Source: Arthonia radiata (taxonomy: Eukaryota; Ascomycota; Arthoniomycetes; Arthoniales; Arthoniaceae). From it: a DNA stretch of 64,000 bases. The stretch is from the NCBI GenBank assembly GCA_002989075.1, contig PSQN01000017.1, forward strand, positions 4,223,453-4,287,452, given 5' to 3'. A program made the position numbers and the translations under genes. Positions 43,301 to 53,755 of the stretch are shown in pieces. The notes beneath the pieces are model-generated. The model saw only the letters and a program-made list of their open reading frames with translations, had not been told where the DNA came from and did not search any database. The first letter of the stretch is position 1, and each line of letters begins with the position of its first letter.

Positions 43301-44501
43301 TTCGATGTCCGCATCAATGCCCTTGCCCTCTACACGAAGTGACACGTGCTTCGTTTTCGTCATTGACTCTTCTATCACAGCAAACTCCCTACTTGTACAA
43401 AGGACATGCAGATTGGGAAGAGCCCATCTTTGCATGGTCTGCAAGTTATCGAGGAGCTGTTGAAGCTCGGAGCTCTCATCGAGAGCATCAAGAACAATGA
43501 AAATCTGGCCTGCAGATAGAATCATGGCCCGCAGTGCTTCCAACAGTAAGGCTCGCGTTCTTTCGTGATGAATACTTGACTGCGCACGCTCATGACACTT
43601 CTCCAAAATTTGCTTCGTTGCCTCAGATGTTGGCATGATCTGCCACAGCAGGGACCGCACCATGCTGCTCGGATTCTTATCACGCGTGGCGCTTGAGTCA
43701 AAGAAGAAGTAAGCCAGGCTCGACTGTTGCTTTGAGCGAACAAGCGCTGCCAACGAGGCAATGGCGGTCGCAGAGAGGACTGTCTTACCGGCACCGGGGA
43801 TGCCATGTAGCCACAAAAACGAGGAGGCTTGCGAGGTCCACGCAGTATACGTCGCGCTCTCAAGGAACCACGCACCTGTTCCTGGGACCACACGCTTTTC
43901 CAGTGCCATGTCGAGATAGAAAGAGCGGTCGGGAGGGCAGAGCCAAGATTTCAATTTCTGATCTGTCCCATCGATTTGCAGCTTCGAAATCACCGTGTGT
44001 ACTTCTTCAGAGCTTTTGAGCAAAGTCGAAGTATGCTCTCTTGGCCGAAAAGGTTAGCCGCCATGCGCACCACTCTCGGAAGCATGCTCACAGAATTTGT
44101 GCATTCACAGCAAGCGACAGGCTTCCTCTATGCCGCCCAAGGACAGTGAGGTACCTGTCCAATTCTTTAGCGCTCAATGGCCACCGTAACGCTCGCAAGC
44201 CAAATTTTCGCATATTGTCATCATTCCCCCGGGCATGATCGAGAAGTCGCGAGAGCTCGTTTAAATCGCCTTGACAAGCAGACAAAGCGTTTTGCTTGTT
44301 GGCGTCGATGCTCATGAGTTGCGGCAAATGATCCACGAGTTGAGTCAGGACTTGTTGCAGAGAGATCAGCTCCGTCTGAAGCTTTTGAATGTCTTTGCGT
44401 GCATCTTTGACAGCGACATAGAATGTGTAGCATTTACTGGCTATTTTGCCCGCCAGCTCTACGACTGTGATGATGGACGCAGCACCACTGAGGCCGTCCA
44501 T
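40350..44501 (-). CDS. NACHT-ankyrin STAND receptor, four exons
   Basis: Complement join 40350..42408, 42553..43137, 43197..44039, 44092..44501; 1298 aa. The first exon encodes the fungal STAND N-terminal helical domain (MDGLSGAASIITVVELAGKI, then coiled coil). NACHT: Walker A GIPGAGKT (about residue 220), Walker B IFIVLDALDE (about 315), followed by FRWVQCQIDALSRC and the winged-helix-like AHSSVKDYLLS. From about residue 640 to the end are a dozen or more ankyrin repeats (e.g. TLLHAAVAGGHVGVVALFLD, TALQLAAAKNRYQIVELLLE). Fungal NLR-like genes act in non-self recognition and cell death; this one's role is inferred. An in-frame 24-bp duplication at 40624-40671 repeats SKESDDP between repeats. 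Introns of 144, 59 and 52 nt all keep phase. Confidence 0.88.
40624..40671 (-). repeat. 24-bp tandem duplication inside an ankyrin repeat
   Basis: The 24-bp unit at 40624-40647 is repeated exactly at 40648-40671, giving SKESDDPK/SKESDDPD in the NACHT-ankyrin protein. It lengthens a loop in frame. Confidence 0.85.
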
Positions 44502-45054
44502 GACCGTTGCTCAACATCGAAGGGCTGGCTACTATGTCGGGATATGTACGCTCATCTTTGCCAGCGTGACAAGTCGTCTCTTTCCCAGACACTGACTGGC
44601 AAGCGGAGCGTGGCTCATCTGACAAGGCAGCGGCGCTTAACTCGACGGAGCTGCTGCGCCGCATGCATGCATGTGCGGACGGCATGCGGTTCACATTCTT
44701 GCGCTCTCTTACGCCTTGACGACAGAATCTCATGTCGTTCAACGTATCTGGAAACACGCATAACATGCAAAGATCGAGTAGACGGTCAAAGATCGCTTTG
44801 ACGCCAGAGTTAGGAGGTGCCGGACAGAATGGAATGATCTTGGGCGCAGGCCGCTAATGCAGCCCTATCATAGAGCCAAGAATCACGCGCCAAGCACCTA
44901 TCTGGGGGCATAATGTCCCAAAAATGTGTGGGTCGGGGGCCTTGCTTTGGGGTTTCGTGGGGGCACAGCTCTGGTCACGCAGAACATTTCGCTGCTTTCC
45001 ATCGCCCATAACTTCATCGCATCGCGCTCTTACCCTCCAAGCAAACAGCTCCTA
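44502..45054. other. Intergenic region
   Basis: Promoter of the NACHT-ankyrin gene and 3' flank of the RPC4 gene; no supported gene. Confidence 0.4.
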
Positions 45055-46764
45055 TCACGACGTTCCCATCTCAGCACCACTCGTAGCCCCATGCACTGCC
45101 TTTTTGTCATCCTTCCTCTTCCCCTTCCCGCCTCTCTTCCTCCTTCTCCTGTCCAGCCCCCACACCCCGTCCCAGTCAGGCGTGACAACCATCCGTCCCC
45201 TCACCTGCCCAAATGAGCACGCACTCCCCTCATACTCGCCCTCACCTCTTCCTTTCGCGTTCAGCTGCATACCCACGACCGTCTCCGCAAAGCTGGAGTC
45301 ATATCCCTTCCGCACCACCATCCTCACGCCACCCCAGTCCAGCGTCACTTTGCCCGACTTACAAACTTGCATCTTACCCAGATAGCCGGGCTGAATGTCT
45401 GTGTTTGTATTGGTTGAGCGTTGAGGGAGCGGAGGCCCGTCCGATGGATGCTCTTCTTTTATTTCTACTTCGGGGCCTTCGGATTTGGTGGGGTTAGTGA
45501 GATCGATATTGGAGGTGGTAGGGGCGGAGAGATCAATAGGCCCGTCGGTGGGCTCGTCTTTGACTTTTACAGGCACGCCGTGCTGAGCGAGGGGTGGGAG
45601 ACGTGGGGGCAATTGGAAGAGGAAGAGTGTATCTTGTCTTGGGTTGAAGACGGGCGGCGTGTCAGTGGGTTTGGGTTCGCCGTCTGCGGTCGATGGTGGT
45701 GCAGGAAGCGGGCCAAGCTCATCGAGGAGGACGCTACGATTAGTCTCTTGGATTTTCTGTTCTTCTGTGAGCTGGGGTGGTTGGCCCGTGTGCTTTGGTC
45801 GCGCAGTGCGCGGTGGTCTTTTCGTGCGCTTGCTGAGTTCGGGTGAGCTGGGTGGCTCGGCCTTGATACGTGCGTCTGAGCCAGATACGGTGGCCTCATC
45901 GTCATCTTCAACCTTGATCACGTCTTCAAATTCTGCATCGCGCTTGCCGGAACGTAGCTTGCTCGCAGCCACAGCCGCGCTGGAGTCGGTATTGATGTAG
46001 AATTGCCGTTCAACGTGTTCTTGTCGGCCGGCTGGGATTGGTAGCAGGCCATCGTGGCCGTCTTTCGCTAAGTTCAGCTCCTCGAGATCAATAACTTCAA
46101 TGTCATCTCCCAATATGGAGTCCTCTTCCTCACTCTCTTCCTTCTTCAATTTGCGCTCAACTTTCGGAGCCATCGTAAACGGCTCATCGACATCCATGCT
46201 GTCAGGCGCTCCTGGGCCCGTCACGGGCTTCGACCCTTCCGCAGCGCGACTCGAAGGCGCTCCAGCTTGATAGCCGCCTCGAGTTGCAGCGTTCTTGCCT
46301 GCTCGTCCACCCCTCCCGCCGCCATCCGCCTGCCCACCACCACCCTCCCCGTCCCCGGCCCCCTCACCTGACCTGTGACTCCCCCTCGGCCCGCCCCGTC
46401 CTTCATGCACACTCTCTCCCCAAACACGACTTCCATGACCTTGAAGCTGCCCAGCACCACTCCCCACTCCACTCAACTGACCCTGCAATGCGCCGCGATC
46501 ACCCATGAACCCGCCTCTCCCACCCCGCCCCCTGGTCTGCCCACCACCATGCCGTGCGCGATCACGATCGAAGTCAAACCAGCCATACTGCAGCCGGCGT
46601 TGCGCCGCTTCTGTCTGTGCCTCTTCGAGCGCGGCCTGCTCTTTGGCTTTGAGTCGCTCCTTTTCGGCGGCCTCGTCGGCGGCGCGTTGGGCGTCGCTCC
46701 GGCGGACGACGGCTTTCGGTTTGCGTTTGAGAGCGTGTGGCTTAGGCGGGTCGGGGGATGACAT
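45055..46764 (-). CDS. RPC53: RNA polymerase III subunit RPC4/Rpc53
   Basis: 569 aa from ATG at 46764 (MSSPDPPKPHALKRKPKAVV); the frame stays open upstream to 47034 but that part is leader-like. N terminus: charged coiled coil (RAADEAAEKERLKAKEQAAL) then Gly/Arg-rich GGGRGGR repeats. Central acidic region (EESEEEDSILGDDIEVIDLE). C terminus carries the conserved RPC4 block: DTLFLFQLPPRLPPL, then GYLGKMQVCKSGKVTLDWGG and SFGQVRGRMVVTPDWDGVWGL. This subunit pairs with Rpc37 in the TFIIF-like module of Pol III and acts in initiation, termination and reinitiation. It ends in a basic tail (RRRRKRGGKGKRKDDKK). Confidence 0.88.
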   Translation of the reverse strand: MSSPDPPKPHALKRKPKAVVRRSDAQRAADEAAEKERLKAKEQAALEEAQTEAAQRRLQYGWFDFDRDRARHGGGQTRGRGGRGGFMGDRGALQGQLSGVGSGAGQLQGHGSRVWGESVHEGRGGPRGSHRSGEGAGDGEGGGGQADGGGRGGRAGKNAATRGGYQAGAPSSRAAEGSKPVTGPGAPDSMDVDEPFTMAPKVERKLKKEESEEEDSILGDDIEVIDLEELNLAKDGHDGLLPIPAGRQEHVERQFYINTDSSAAVAASKLRSGKRDAEFEDVIKVEDDDEATVSGSDARIKAEPPSSPELSKRTKRPPRTARPKHTGQPPQLTEEQKIQETNRSVLLDELGPLPAPPSTADGEPKPTDTPPVFNPRQDTLFLFQLPPRLPPLAQHGVPVKVKDEPTDGPIDLSAPTTSNIDLTNPTKSEGPEVEIKEEHPSDGPPLPQRSTNTNTDIQPGYLGKMQVCKSGKVTLDWGGVRMVVRKGYDSSFAETVVGMQLNAKGRGEGEYEGSACSFGQVRGRMVVTPDWDGVWGLDRRRRKRGGKGKRKDDKKAVHGATSGAEMGTS

Positions 46765-47218
46765 ACTCACTTTGGACTGGCTCTTCCGATATGTTGATGT
46801 CGAGCGAAGTTTCGGAGAGAGCAAAGAGTCACTTCGAGAAGAAAAGAGCGTGTGCAAGTTCAAGATTGTGGCACTGCAGGATGCGAGGGTGCTTTTCAGG
46901 GGTTCAGGGGGCATTGTACATAGTGAGTGTGGAGATTGGGCGAGAGAGAACGAGTGAGGGCATTTCTGAACGACCAAGAGCGACGTTTGTGCGAAGTTCT
47001 TGTACGAAGCGTTGTTCAATCTATCAAATTGCAAAGCTATGTTCTTCCCCTTCTCCGCCGTTCAGACGTCGTCAAATGAGTTCCGCAGCTGAATGTAAAC
47101 ACAAAACTTTTCGATCCCCTCGCCATACTCTTGCTGCAATCGCTTTGCAGGTCAAGAACCTTCTCTTGTCTAACTACCCTTTCGGATCGAACGTAGCCAT
47201 CTCACAGACTAGCCAGCT
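46765..47218. other. Intergenic region
   Basis: Promoter and leader of RPC53 and 3' flank of the next gene; no supported gene. Confidence 0.4.
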
Positions 47219-48055
47219 TCAGGTCGCTATGCCTGGTGAGCTCAGCGAGACCATCCTGACTGACTTGTCGGACGGCATCCTGATGCTTGCGGGACGGCTG
47301 CTGTCGAGGCTGTTGCGTCTGCTTGTTCTGGCGCTGCCTGCCAGACTTGTTGGTCCTAAGAATGATGGAGTATGCGGAGCTTGTTGATCCAGCTCAGGTG
47401 CGATGGCCTTGATCTTCGAGGCAACACTTGAACTGTCTCCACTCTTGATGCTAGATGGCCTGCTGATGGGAGTGATGCTTTTCTGCTTGTGTGCTGGGTC
47501 GTCGCCCTTCAGCATGACGCGCATCTCGCCAGTCTTCTTATCAATGCAGAAGCGCTGCCATGGGCCCTTGGTCGGTTTGCCCTCTGCATCTCTGTCGTTG
47601 AGCCAGGAGACCCCATCTTCATGTCGAACGAAGTTTACCACCGGCTGTGGCATGTCCTCTTTGCTGCCTCTCCTAGTGCTGGCAATACTGACTACTGACT
47701 GCTTCCGGGTCGGGCTCGGCGAGCGTGACGCAGCGGGTGTGCAGCCTTTTGGCAGCTTGGCTTGCATTGTGCGAGCGTTGTAGTCACTCTCAAGTATGCT
47801 GCGATTGAGCGGAGCGCAGTAGATAACGCGCTCAGGTCTTTCAGGTTTTGAAGGATCCGAATCGAGTTGGATGAGACACCATCCACCGCCCAGTTTGTAA
47901 CGGTAAACTCCTGGCACTGGGGACTTCCAGTGCTCTGTCCTGGCAAGTGGTTGCCCTGGAACAGTTATTGAGTCGGTTCTTTGCTTCTGGCGTCTTGGGA
48001 GCCATTCGGTTGGCGTAACCAGGGTACGTGCTGCGACGAAAAGATTCGGCGCCAT
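47219..48055 (-). CDS. Small Ser-rich protein, function unknown
   Basis: 278 aa from ATG at 48055 (MAPNLFVAARTLVTPTEWLP); the frame further upstream begins with TTG. Features: WKSPVPGVYRYKLGGGWCLI, VNFVRHEDGVSWLNDRDAEG and KGPWQRFCIDKKTGEMRVML suggest a folded core with tryptophan-rich strands, followed by a Ser/Arg-rich disordered tail. I do not recognise the family. It lies between RPC53 and RPL32, all on the minus strand. Confidence 0.6.
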   Translation of the reverse strand: MAPNLFVAARTLVTPTEWLPRRQKQRTDSITVPGQPLARTEHWKSPVPGVYRYKLGGGWCLIQLDSDPSKPERPERVIYCAPLNRSILESDYNARTMQAKLPKGCTPAASRSPSPTRKQSVVSIASTRRGSKEDMPQPVVNFVRHEDGVSWLNDRDAEGKPTKGPWQRFCIDKKTGEMRVMLKGDDPAHKQKSITPISRPSSIKSGDSSSVASKIKAIAPELDQQAPHTPSFLGPTSLAGSARTSRRNSLDSSRPASIRMPSDKSVRMVSLSSPGIAT

Positions 48056-48955
48056 GTCGAAGATGAGGGCGAAGAGTCGCTTAGAGGATGAAAAAGGCTT
48101 CAAATATTACTACGGATCTTCACAGCAGTCAGTAGACTATTCATATATTGTGCTCAGGCATATGCGCTGCAAGCCGGATGACGCATGCCATCCACCAATT
48201 GTTACGATCTATCTACCTGGTTGAGGGTGTACAGGACCGAGACTGACCTTTCAAGATATCAATGCACCGATGACCCGGCAGCAAATAGCTAAGCAAGTGC
48301 TCAAACGTGCCTGTCGTCAGCGATCTGGTAGGTAGCTCGCTGTACCCCGGTGTTTGAGCCGCTGCGCTGTCAGAGAAGACATTGTGGATCCAATTTGAAT
48401 ATTGGATACAGGGCGAAGAGGGACTGAATGGATGTCTGAGCAGAGGAGATTAGCAACGGGCACGTGTGAGCAATTTGAGCGCGTGAAATAAATAGACGAT
48501 GGCTTGTGTGGAAATTTGAACTCGCCTCACGGACTACCCGGCGGACCCAACTTCCGCGCGTTAAGGTTTAGATTTTCAATGGGCTCAGCCCCCAACTTTG
48601 ACAGATTCGATCGCCAAAATGCCTTGTTTGGAGGATCTCTGCCGCCCCAGTCCCTCCTGCTACTGGAGCTTCCTGCAGCAACCTCGGCGAGACACGGTAA
48701 GACGAGCATTCACTTGCTGATGGCAGATAGCGTGCTGCAGTGACATTTGAAAGCATGAGTCAGGCAGAAGAGATAAGACAAAGCACAGGACGAAGCTCAA
48801 GCACGTGCGTGGTGACCGCTCTTTCGATTCCTTGTCACAAGCGAGCAATCTGCATGTGCTGGCCGTGAAACAATTCCGTGTGCATCCGTAAAGGGTAGTC
48901 TGAATGCGGTGGTGGTTCGCTCATGCTATTCCGATGTCATCCGGTATCTACGCGC
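48056..48955. other. Intergenic region
   Basis: No supported gene. Contains a short near-palindrome ATCCAATTTGAATATTGGAT near 48388, resembling but not matching the core of the MITE-like element. 3' flank of RPL32. Confidence 0.4.
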
Positions 48956-49658
48956 CTACGCCTCCGTCGTGACCTTCGCGTTCGGGTTGGTGACTTTGAC
49001 CCCCAGCTGCTTCGCGCGCGCCAGCATCTCCACTCTCTTCCGTGATGACACCGAATGTGAGATTCTAGGCTTGTGTTAGATGTGCTCGTGTTCTTGTCCG
49101 ATTGAGGGGTCCTGCGTACTCAGCGGCGAATGTGCGGTTGTGCATGAGGAGCATGTCCATGTCGTGGACATTGTGGACGAGGAAAGCCTTGTGGCCGGAG
49201 GGCATCATGTGGCGAGTCTTCTTGTTCGAGCCGTAACCAATCTATATGCCATCACATTAGCACGTGCTCTCGGCATGGGTGTGCAATGCGTTGCTCATGG
49301 CTTGCGCCTTGAAGCTTTGTGTATGTCTTCTGCTTGAGATAGTCCAGAGTGTTCTTGGATAGTCTATCGCACCTTTGGCATTGGCATTTGGCCTTTGAAG
49401 CGCCGTCGCACGCAATTGTCGATTCCCTTGGGCTTCCTCCAGTTTGTCGGGACGCACTTGAATCGGTCGCTCTGGTGGCGGAACCATTTCTTGGTTCCTG
49501 TGCGAGATCGACGTTAGCATGATCAGCTTTCACATGCGACGCGCATTCGCGCGCGATATTTACTCCAGCTGTGGTAGTCGGGGATGAGGCGGTTCTGGGT
49601 GAGGGTCGAAAGACATACGCTTCTTCACAATCGGGACGTGCTTCTGTGAGGAGACCAT
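48956..49658 (-). CDS. RPL32: 60S ribosomal protein L32, four exons
   Basis: Complement join 48956..49064, 49120..49241, 49373..49497, 49619..49658; 131 aa, the usual eL32 length. Exons are too short to form a long frame. The protein reads [14 protein letters not shown], then [78 protein letters not shown], and [17 protein letters not shown] near the end. Every exon join splits or follows a codon in the right phase and uses GT..AG. Small basic protein of the large ribosomal subunit; introns (54, 131 and 121 nt) are typical of fungal ribosomal protein genes. Confidence 0.95.
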
Positions 49659-50117
49659 CTAACTTTGGTCAGTAGTCTACGCATACAGTGGTATTTGTAG
49701 AGAAGCCACCTTGAAGGGTCTGCTCGAGCACGCGGGAGAGATTGCGCTGTGTTTAGATGCAAAAAGCTGTCGCGGAGTGTCAAGTTGCTGGTTGTGTGCG
49801 GGAGCGCTGACTAAGCGAGATTGGTTTAGTCACGTGATTATCGCCATTTCCCGCACGTCCCTATCTCGCCTTCGCCGACGGTATATCCCTATCAAAGCCT
49901 GAAATTTTATGAGAAGTCGGCAGAACGCTAGATGAAGTTTCTGAAATGAGGGCGCGTAACATTGGACGGCCATCGTCTTATCAAATACCCTAACGCCGCC
50001 GCTATGCAAATCCAAGCAGTTCTAAGATACAATATCGTACAATTTCGTTAAGACCAATGACGGGTACCACTTGTTTCGTCGTCCAATCATACATGCGGGT
50101 GGAAACCTCCGGATATG
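49659..50117. other. Intergenic region, RPL32 promoter
   Basis: Promoter of RPL32 and 3' flank of the deubiquitinase; no other gene seen. Confidence 0.45.
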
Positions 50118-52217
50118 CTAAATAGGCGCAACGACTGGCGAAGGGTGTGAATAGTGGTGCGGCTCGAACTGTGAAGGCGTAGCGGTCCTCATCTGCGCTG
50201 GACCCCACTGGTGCTGGTATGAGGAGCTTGGATGCGACTGCTGATCTGAAGCCTTTGCTGGTGTTTTTGGTGCGGAAGGAATGTCCTGTAGCTCGACTGG
50301 GTCTTCGGCTGCAGACGCATTCTGCTTCGGAGCTGAGTTGACAGCCTCAAACCCATCGTCGTTTGCAGACCTTTCCATTGAAATGCTGTCATTGTTCTCG
50401 ATCGATGCTCCACTCTCGACCAAATTCTGCTGATCCGTCCGTATAGACAGATCCGCTTGGGTACGCTCGTAGAACAGCATAAACGTTTCGGGCTGATCTA
50501 ACACTCTCTCGAGACTAACAGGGCTGACATATTCGTCGCTGATGCGCCACCATAAGTCTTCTGGTGCACTACCGTCTGTTTCTACACTGCAGTCACGGGT
50601 ATCATCCTGGCCTTTCATGTCTTTGTAATCCGCGAGGCTTTGGCGGTAACAAATGTAATGCCCGTTCTCATGTCGGCCATGATGTGTAATAGCTGCTTTC
50701 AAGCTATACAACACCGAAGACTTTTTTGAAAAGGTGTCCGCTGTTAACATAGATATTTGTGGGTCTGTCGGCCAATCTTGAGCAGCGGAATGGTCTTCGC
50801 CTGCCCGGTCTTGCGAAGATCCTCCTACGATCCAAGGCGTCACATCCAGAGTCTCGGGGAAATCTATACTAGCGAAGTTTTTGAGCTGCGCTCCAGTGTA
50901 TTCATCGAACATGCTCCGATTGACGTGCATCGTGAGACACTGGGGTGCTCGTATCAGAGCGACTTGTTTAGACTTTATACTAGTCTTCCTCAACTTATCA
51001 GGCATTGAGCAAGCTTTGCGAAGCGTCTCATCGGAGAAGTCTTCGTCTTTCAAAGCTTGCTCAACACGTTCAAGTCTCTGCTGTATTTTTGCTGTCCGCG
51101 TTTGCAGTTCCGGTAGCAACTTCCCCGGTCGAAAATTATTGTCTGTCAACATATGCTCGAGTAAGGTATGTAGCTGTCTCTGCAATGCCAGAAGTGAGCA
51201 GCTAGGACACTCAACACCTTCAATGTACTCCAACTCCGTCGAGGCGTGTAGGCAATCACCCAACGTATATGCAGGTGCGCGTCCCAGTGGCAACGTCAGA
51301 CAGTTGAATGGAACCAGTGATAAACCTTCACAGTATCCGCACTCGGTACATCCAACACGCTGAGCCATGAGACCTTCAAGAGGGCTAGGCAGGGTTTCTC
51401 TTCCCTCCGTCTGAACTGTCTGGACGACCACATGTGCCGAGTCTTCTGATTCTCTCACGCCGTCTCTTGCAAGCTGTGAAGCTCGGGGAGCACTCACTCG
51501 AAGTAAAGTCAGGTCCGGCAGCTGGCGGGATATCATTTTCTTAGCTTTCGAGTGGGCCTCTTTCTCAACAGCATCCACGACCTTCGAAAAGTACTCTTGA
51601 GCGTCTTGTTGCTGCCAACTGCTCATCGACTTCAGTCTGGCAGGAGTCCAGAAATACGTACAGTCGCCCTCCGGATCATTGAGCTTAAGCGCTAGATCTT
51701 GCAAAGCCTCTACGGTCGAGGAACCGTCATCCGCGCGTGAATCCCGTACGATACTATTGAAATACTCTTGCACCGAAGGTACTGCTGCTAGTGCTTGGAG
51801 CACGCTATTCTGATAACAGCTGTTGTCGAAGTTGCCGAGTCCTTTAGGCGCCTTTGAGTGCTGGCTCCAACCTCGTCCGGGCGCATCTTGTCCGGTACGG
51901 ATGCCAAAGGCATTTTGTAATATCTCGTTCTTCTCTGCATGCTCGACAGATCGGTTCGGAGCATGATGCGATTGGGATGTTTGTTTCATTGGGCCGAAGC
52001 GAAAACCGTAAACCAGGCTTGACGGCATCATGAACACGAACGCATGCCAAGACCTGTCGAGGAATCGCTGGAGGGGGACATCGAGGAGCTTGAAGATGTA
52101 TTGCGAGGCCACCGCAAGGACGAGAATGGTTGCGACGACTTCTGGCAGCGTCCAAGTGGAGGGGTTTAGAGGTCGCTCAGACTCCAGATAATGCTTCTGT
52201 CCACCGTGCGAGTTCAT
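50118..52217 (-). CDS. Ubp1-like membrane-anchored ubiquitin-specific protease
   Basis: Single exon, 699 aa. A membrane segment near residues 25-45 (VVATILVLAVASQYIFKLL) is followed by the USP domain. Cys box GLGNFDNSCYQNSVLQ has catalytic Cys134, though the usual GNTCY is here DNSCY. His box HHGRHENGHYICYRQ lies near residue 515. Zn-binding CxxC pairs (TECGYCEG and ECPSCS) are visible. N-terminal anchoring and length match yeast Ubp1, an ER/endosomal deubiquitinase. The C-terminal 120 residues are disordered. Its start faces ALB1 across a 284-bp shared promoter. Confidence 0.85.
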   Translation of the reverse strand: MNSHGGQKHYLESERPLNPSTWTLPEVVATILVLAVASQYIFKLLDVPLQRFLDRSWHAFVFMMPSSLVYGFRFGPMKQTSQSHHAPNRSVEHAEKNEILQNAFGIRTGQDAPGRGWSQHSKAPKGLGNFDNSCYQNSVLQALAAVPSVQEYFNSIVRDSRADDGSSTVEALQDLALKLNDPEGDCTYFWTPARLKSMSSWQQQDAQEYFSKVVDAVEKEAHSKAKKMISRQLPDLTLLRVSAPRASQLARDGVRESEDSAHVVVQTVQTEGRETLPSPLEGLMAQRVGCTECGYCEGLSLVPFNCLTLPLGRAPAYTLGDCLHASTELEYIEGVECPSCSLLALQRQLHTLLEHMLTDNNFRPGKLLPELQTRTAKIQQRLERVEQALKDEDFSDETLRKACSMPDKLRKTSIKSKQVALIRAPQCLTMHVNRSMFDEYTGAQLKNFASIDFPETLDVTPWIVGGSSQDRAGEDHSAAQDWPTDPQISMLTADTFSKKSSVLYSLKAAITHHGRHENGHYICYRQSLADYKDMKGQDDTRDCSVETDGSAPEDLWWRISDEYVSPVSLERVLDQPETFMLFYERTQADLSIRTDQQNLVESGASIENNDSISMERSANDDGFEAVNSAPKQNASAAEDPVELQDIPSAPKTPAKASDQQSHPSSSYQHQWGPAQMRTATPSQFEPHHYSHPSPVVAPI

Positions 52218-52501
52218 AGCTTACATAGAGCCACTGATCCGCTGCGCAACGATATAGAAAAATATCATGTACCATTTTCCGAGTTACATTGTGAAAACGG
52301 TTAAAAATCGCACATTGTACAGTCTGAGCATTAAACCTAGACACTGCTGAAGGTGAGGTAAAAGGCCACCTGTTTTAAGTCCGGCTTCTCCGAACCGGAT
52401 GGAGAAGGTCACGTGCCTTGCGGATCAACTATCCTCCAAGCACATATAACCAGATGTGCTCAATGTAAACGTCGTTCTATGATAGACTTCGATTCGTCAG
52501 A
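52218..52501. promoter_or_regulatory. Bidirectional promoter between deubiquitinase and ALB1
   Basis: The two start codons face away across 284 bp; no other frame fits. Both promoters must lie here. Confidence 0.6.
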
Positions 52502-53074
52502 ATGGCCCCAGGAAAGCGCAGTATGTATGCGCCATATCACGAACGCTCATACTGATGTTTGAGCAGAGGAGCTTCGTGAAAAGCGGATAAAGTCCGCAAA
52601 TGCTATGGACATTGACGATCAGACAAATGTCACCAGCAACGTGCATAATCAGATGGACGCGTGCGAACCTGATATGCTGAAGCCACAAAAGGCATCAGGT
52701 GTACAGAAGACGCGTAGTAAGCACAAGCTTCTGCGAAGAAACCAACGGTTACGCGTCGAAAAAGGCGTTGAACGTGCTGAAGCCGTCATGGACCAAATGG
52801 AGAAAAAGGTAGGCCAAAGCAAGCGAAAGGAGAAGTCGATTCACGGCCGGAGTGTATGTGTCTCGTCTGAAGTGTGTCTGATAGTCTCGCTAATGACATG
52901 CAGCATGACTGGGACGAAATAAATGACACTCTGAAGTCACAAAAAGCTAAGCAATCACGAAAGCGTAAGGGAAAAGACAAGGCTCGTGATACGATCAAAC
53001 ATGAGCAAGCTGAGAGTAAGGATGGCTCCGATCCTGTTCATGAGGCTGCAGAGAGCGTGGTAGAGATCGGGTAG
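52502..53074 (+). CDS. ALB1: Ribosome-biogenesis factor Alb1, three exons
   Basis: Join 52502..52520, 52567..52853, 52904..53074; 158 aa. A small, very basic protein: MAPGKRKELREKRIKSANAM, then KTRSKHKLLRRNQRLRVEKG, VERAEAVMDQMEKKVGQSKR, IHGRS-HDWDEINDTL and KQSRKRKGKDKAR. These are hallmarks of Alb1, which works with Arx1 in 60S subunit export and maturation. Exon 1 encodes only six codons plus one base, which is why the gene is easily missed. Divergent from the Ubp1-like gene. Confidence 0.85.
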
Positions 53075-53755
53075 AAGTTCCCCATCCCATGTGCGCAGGT
53101 AGCCTAGCTATCGTCGAGACCACTCGGCATTCCGATCCAACTCAAGGTAGGTGTGTTGCTTTGCGGATGATCGTATTGGCGATCTGTGGTGTGAGTGATG
53201 TCTCTGGGAAATCGTGCGGAGTAGAGTGAATTCGTACCGCACAGTTCCGCACCACGTGATTGTCGAGAATGCTTTCTGATATTGATCTTGTGCAGGGTCG
53301 AAAATTCATTGGGCCTCACTCTATGGTCAAAACATCTGCGACGACCCGATCGCCAAATCCCGCTTACGAATATCCCTCTACCGCCACTACCAGAAAGCTG
53401 AAACTAGGCGAAGAAATGACGATGGGCTTCAGTGGCCGTTTCATTGTCCTGCCACCGTCCCTGAGTGTATTTTGACCCTGGTTCAACGGCTCGAATGGAT
53501 TGACTATCATGACAAAGCCGCGTTCCCCATGAGTAGGCGCTGCGTATAAATAGTCACTTGCGCGCTGCAACCCATTGATTCTCTCGACCATTCGCAGTAT
53601 TCTCCATTGGGCATGGCGCAAATGTATCCTGAGCTCTTTAAAATGGTAAGTACAGCCTGCCGAGCGCTTCATGATCAGCATTGGGGCCTCTATCCGACAC
53701 GCGAACCAAGTAGGGCAAGTCGTAGCCGCAACCACGAGCTCAAATACAGCCGTTG
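53075..53755. other. Intergenic region
   Basis: 3' flank of ALB1 and promoter of the Zn2Cys6 gene; no supported gene. Confidence 0.4.

Noticed and set aside
48380-48415. Palindrome resembling the MITE core
   Set aside because: Only the short ATCCAAT..ATTGGAT core is shared; no flanking TIR sequence matches, so it is probably chance.
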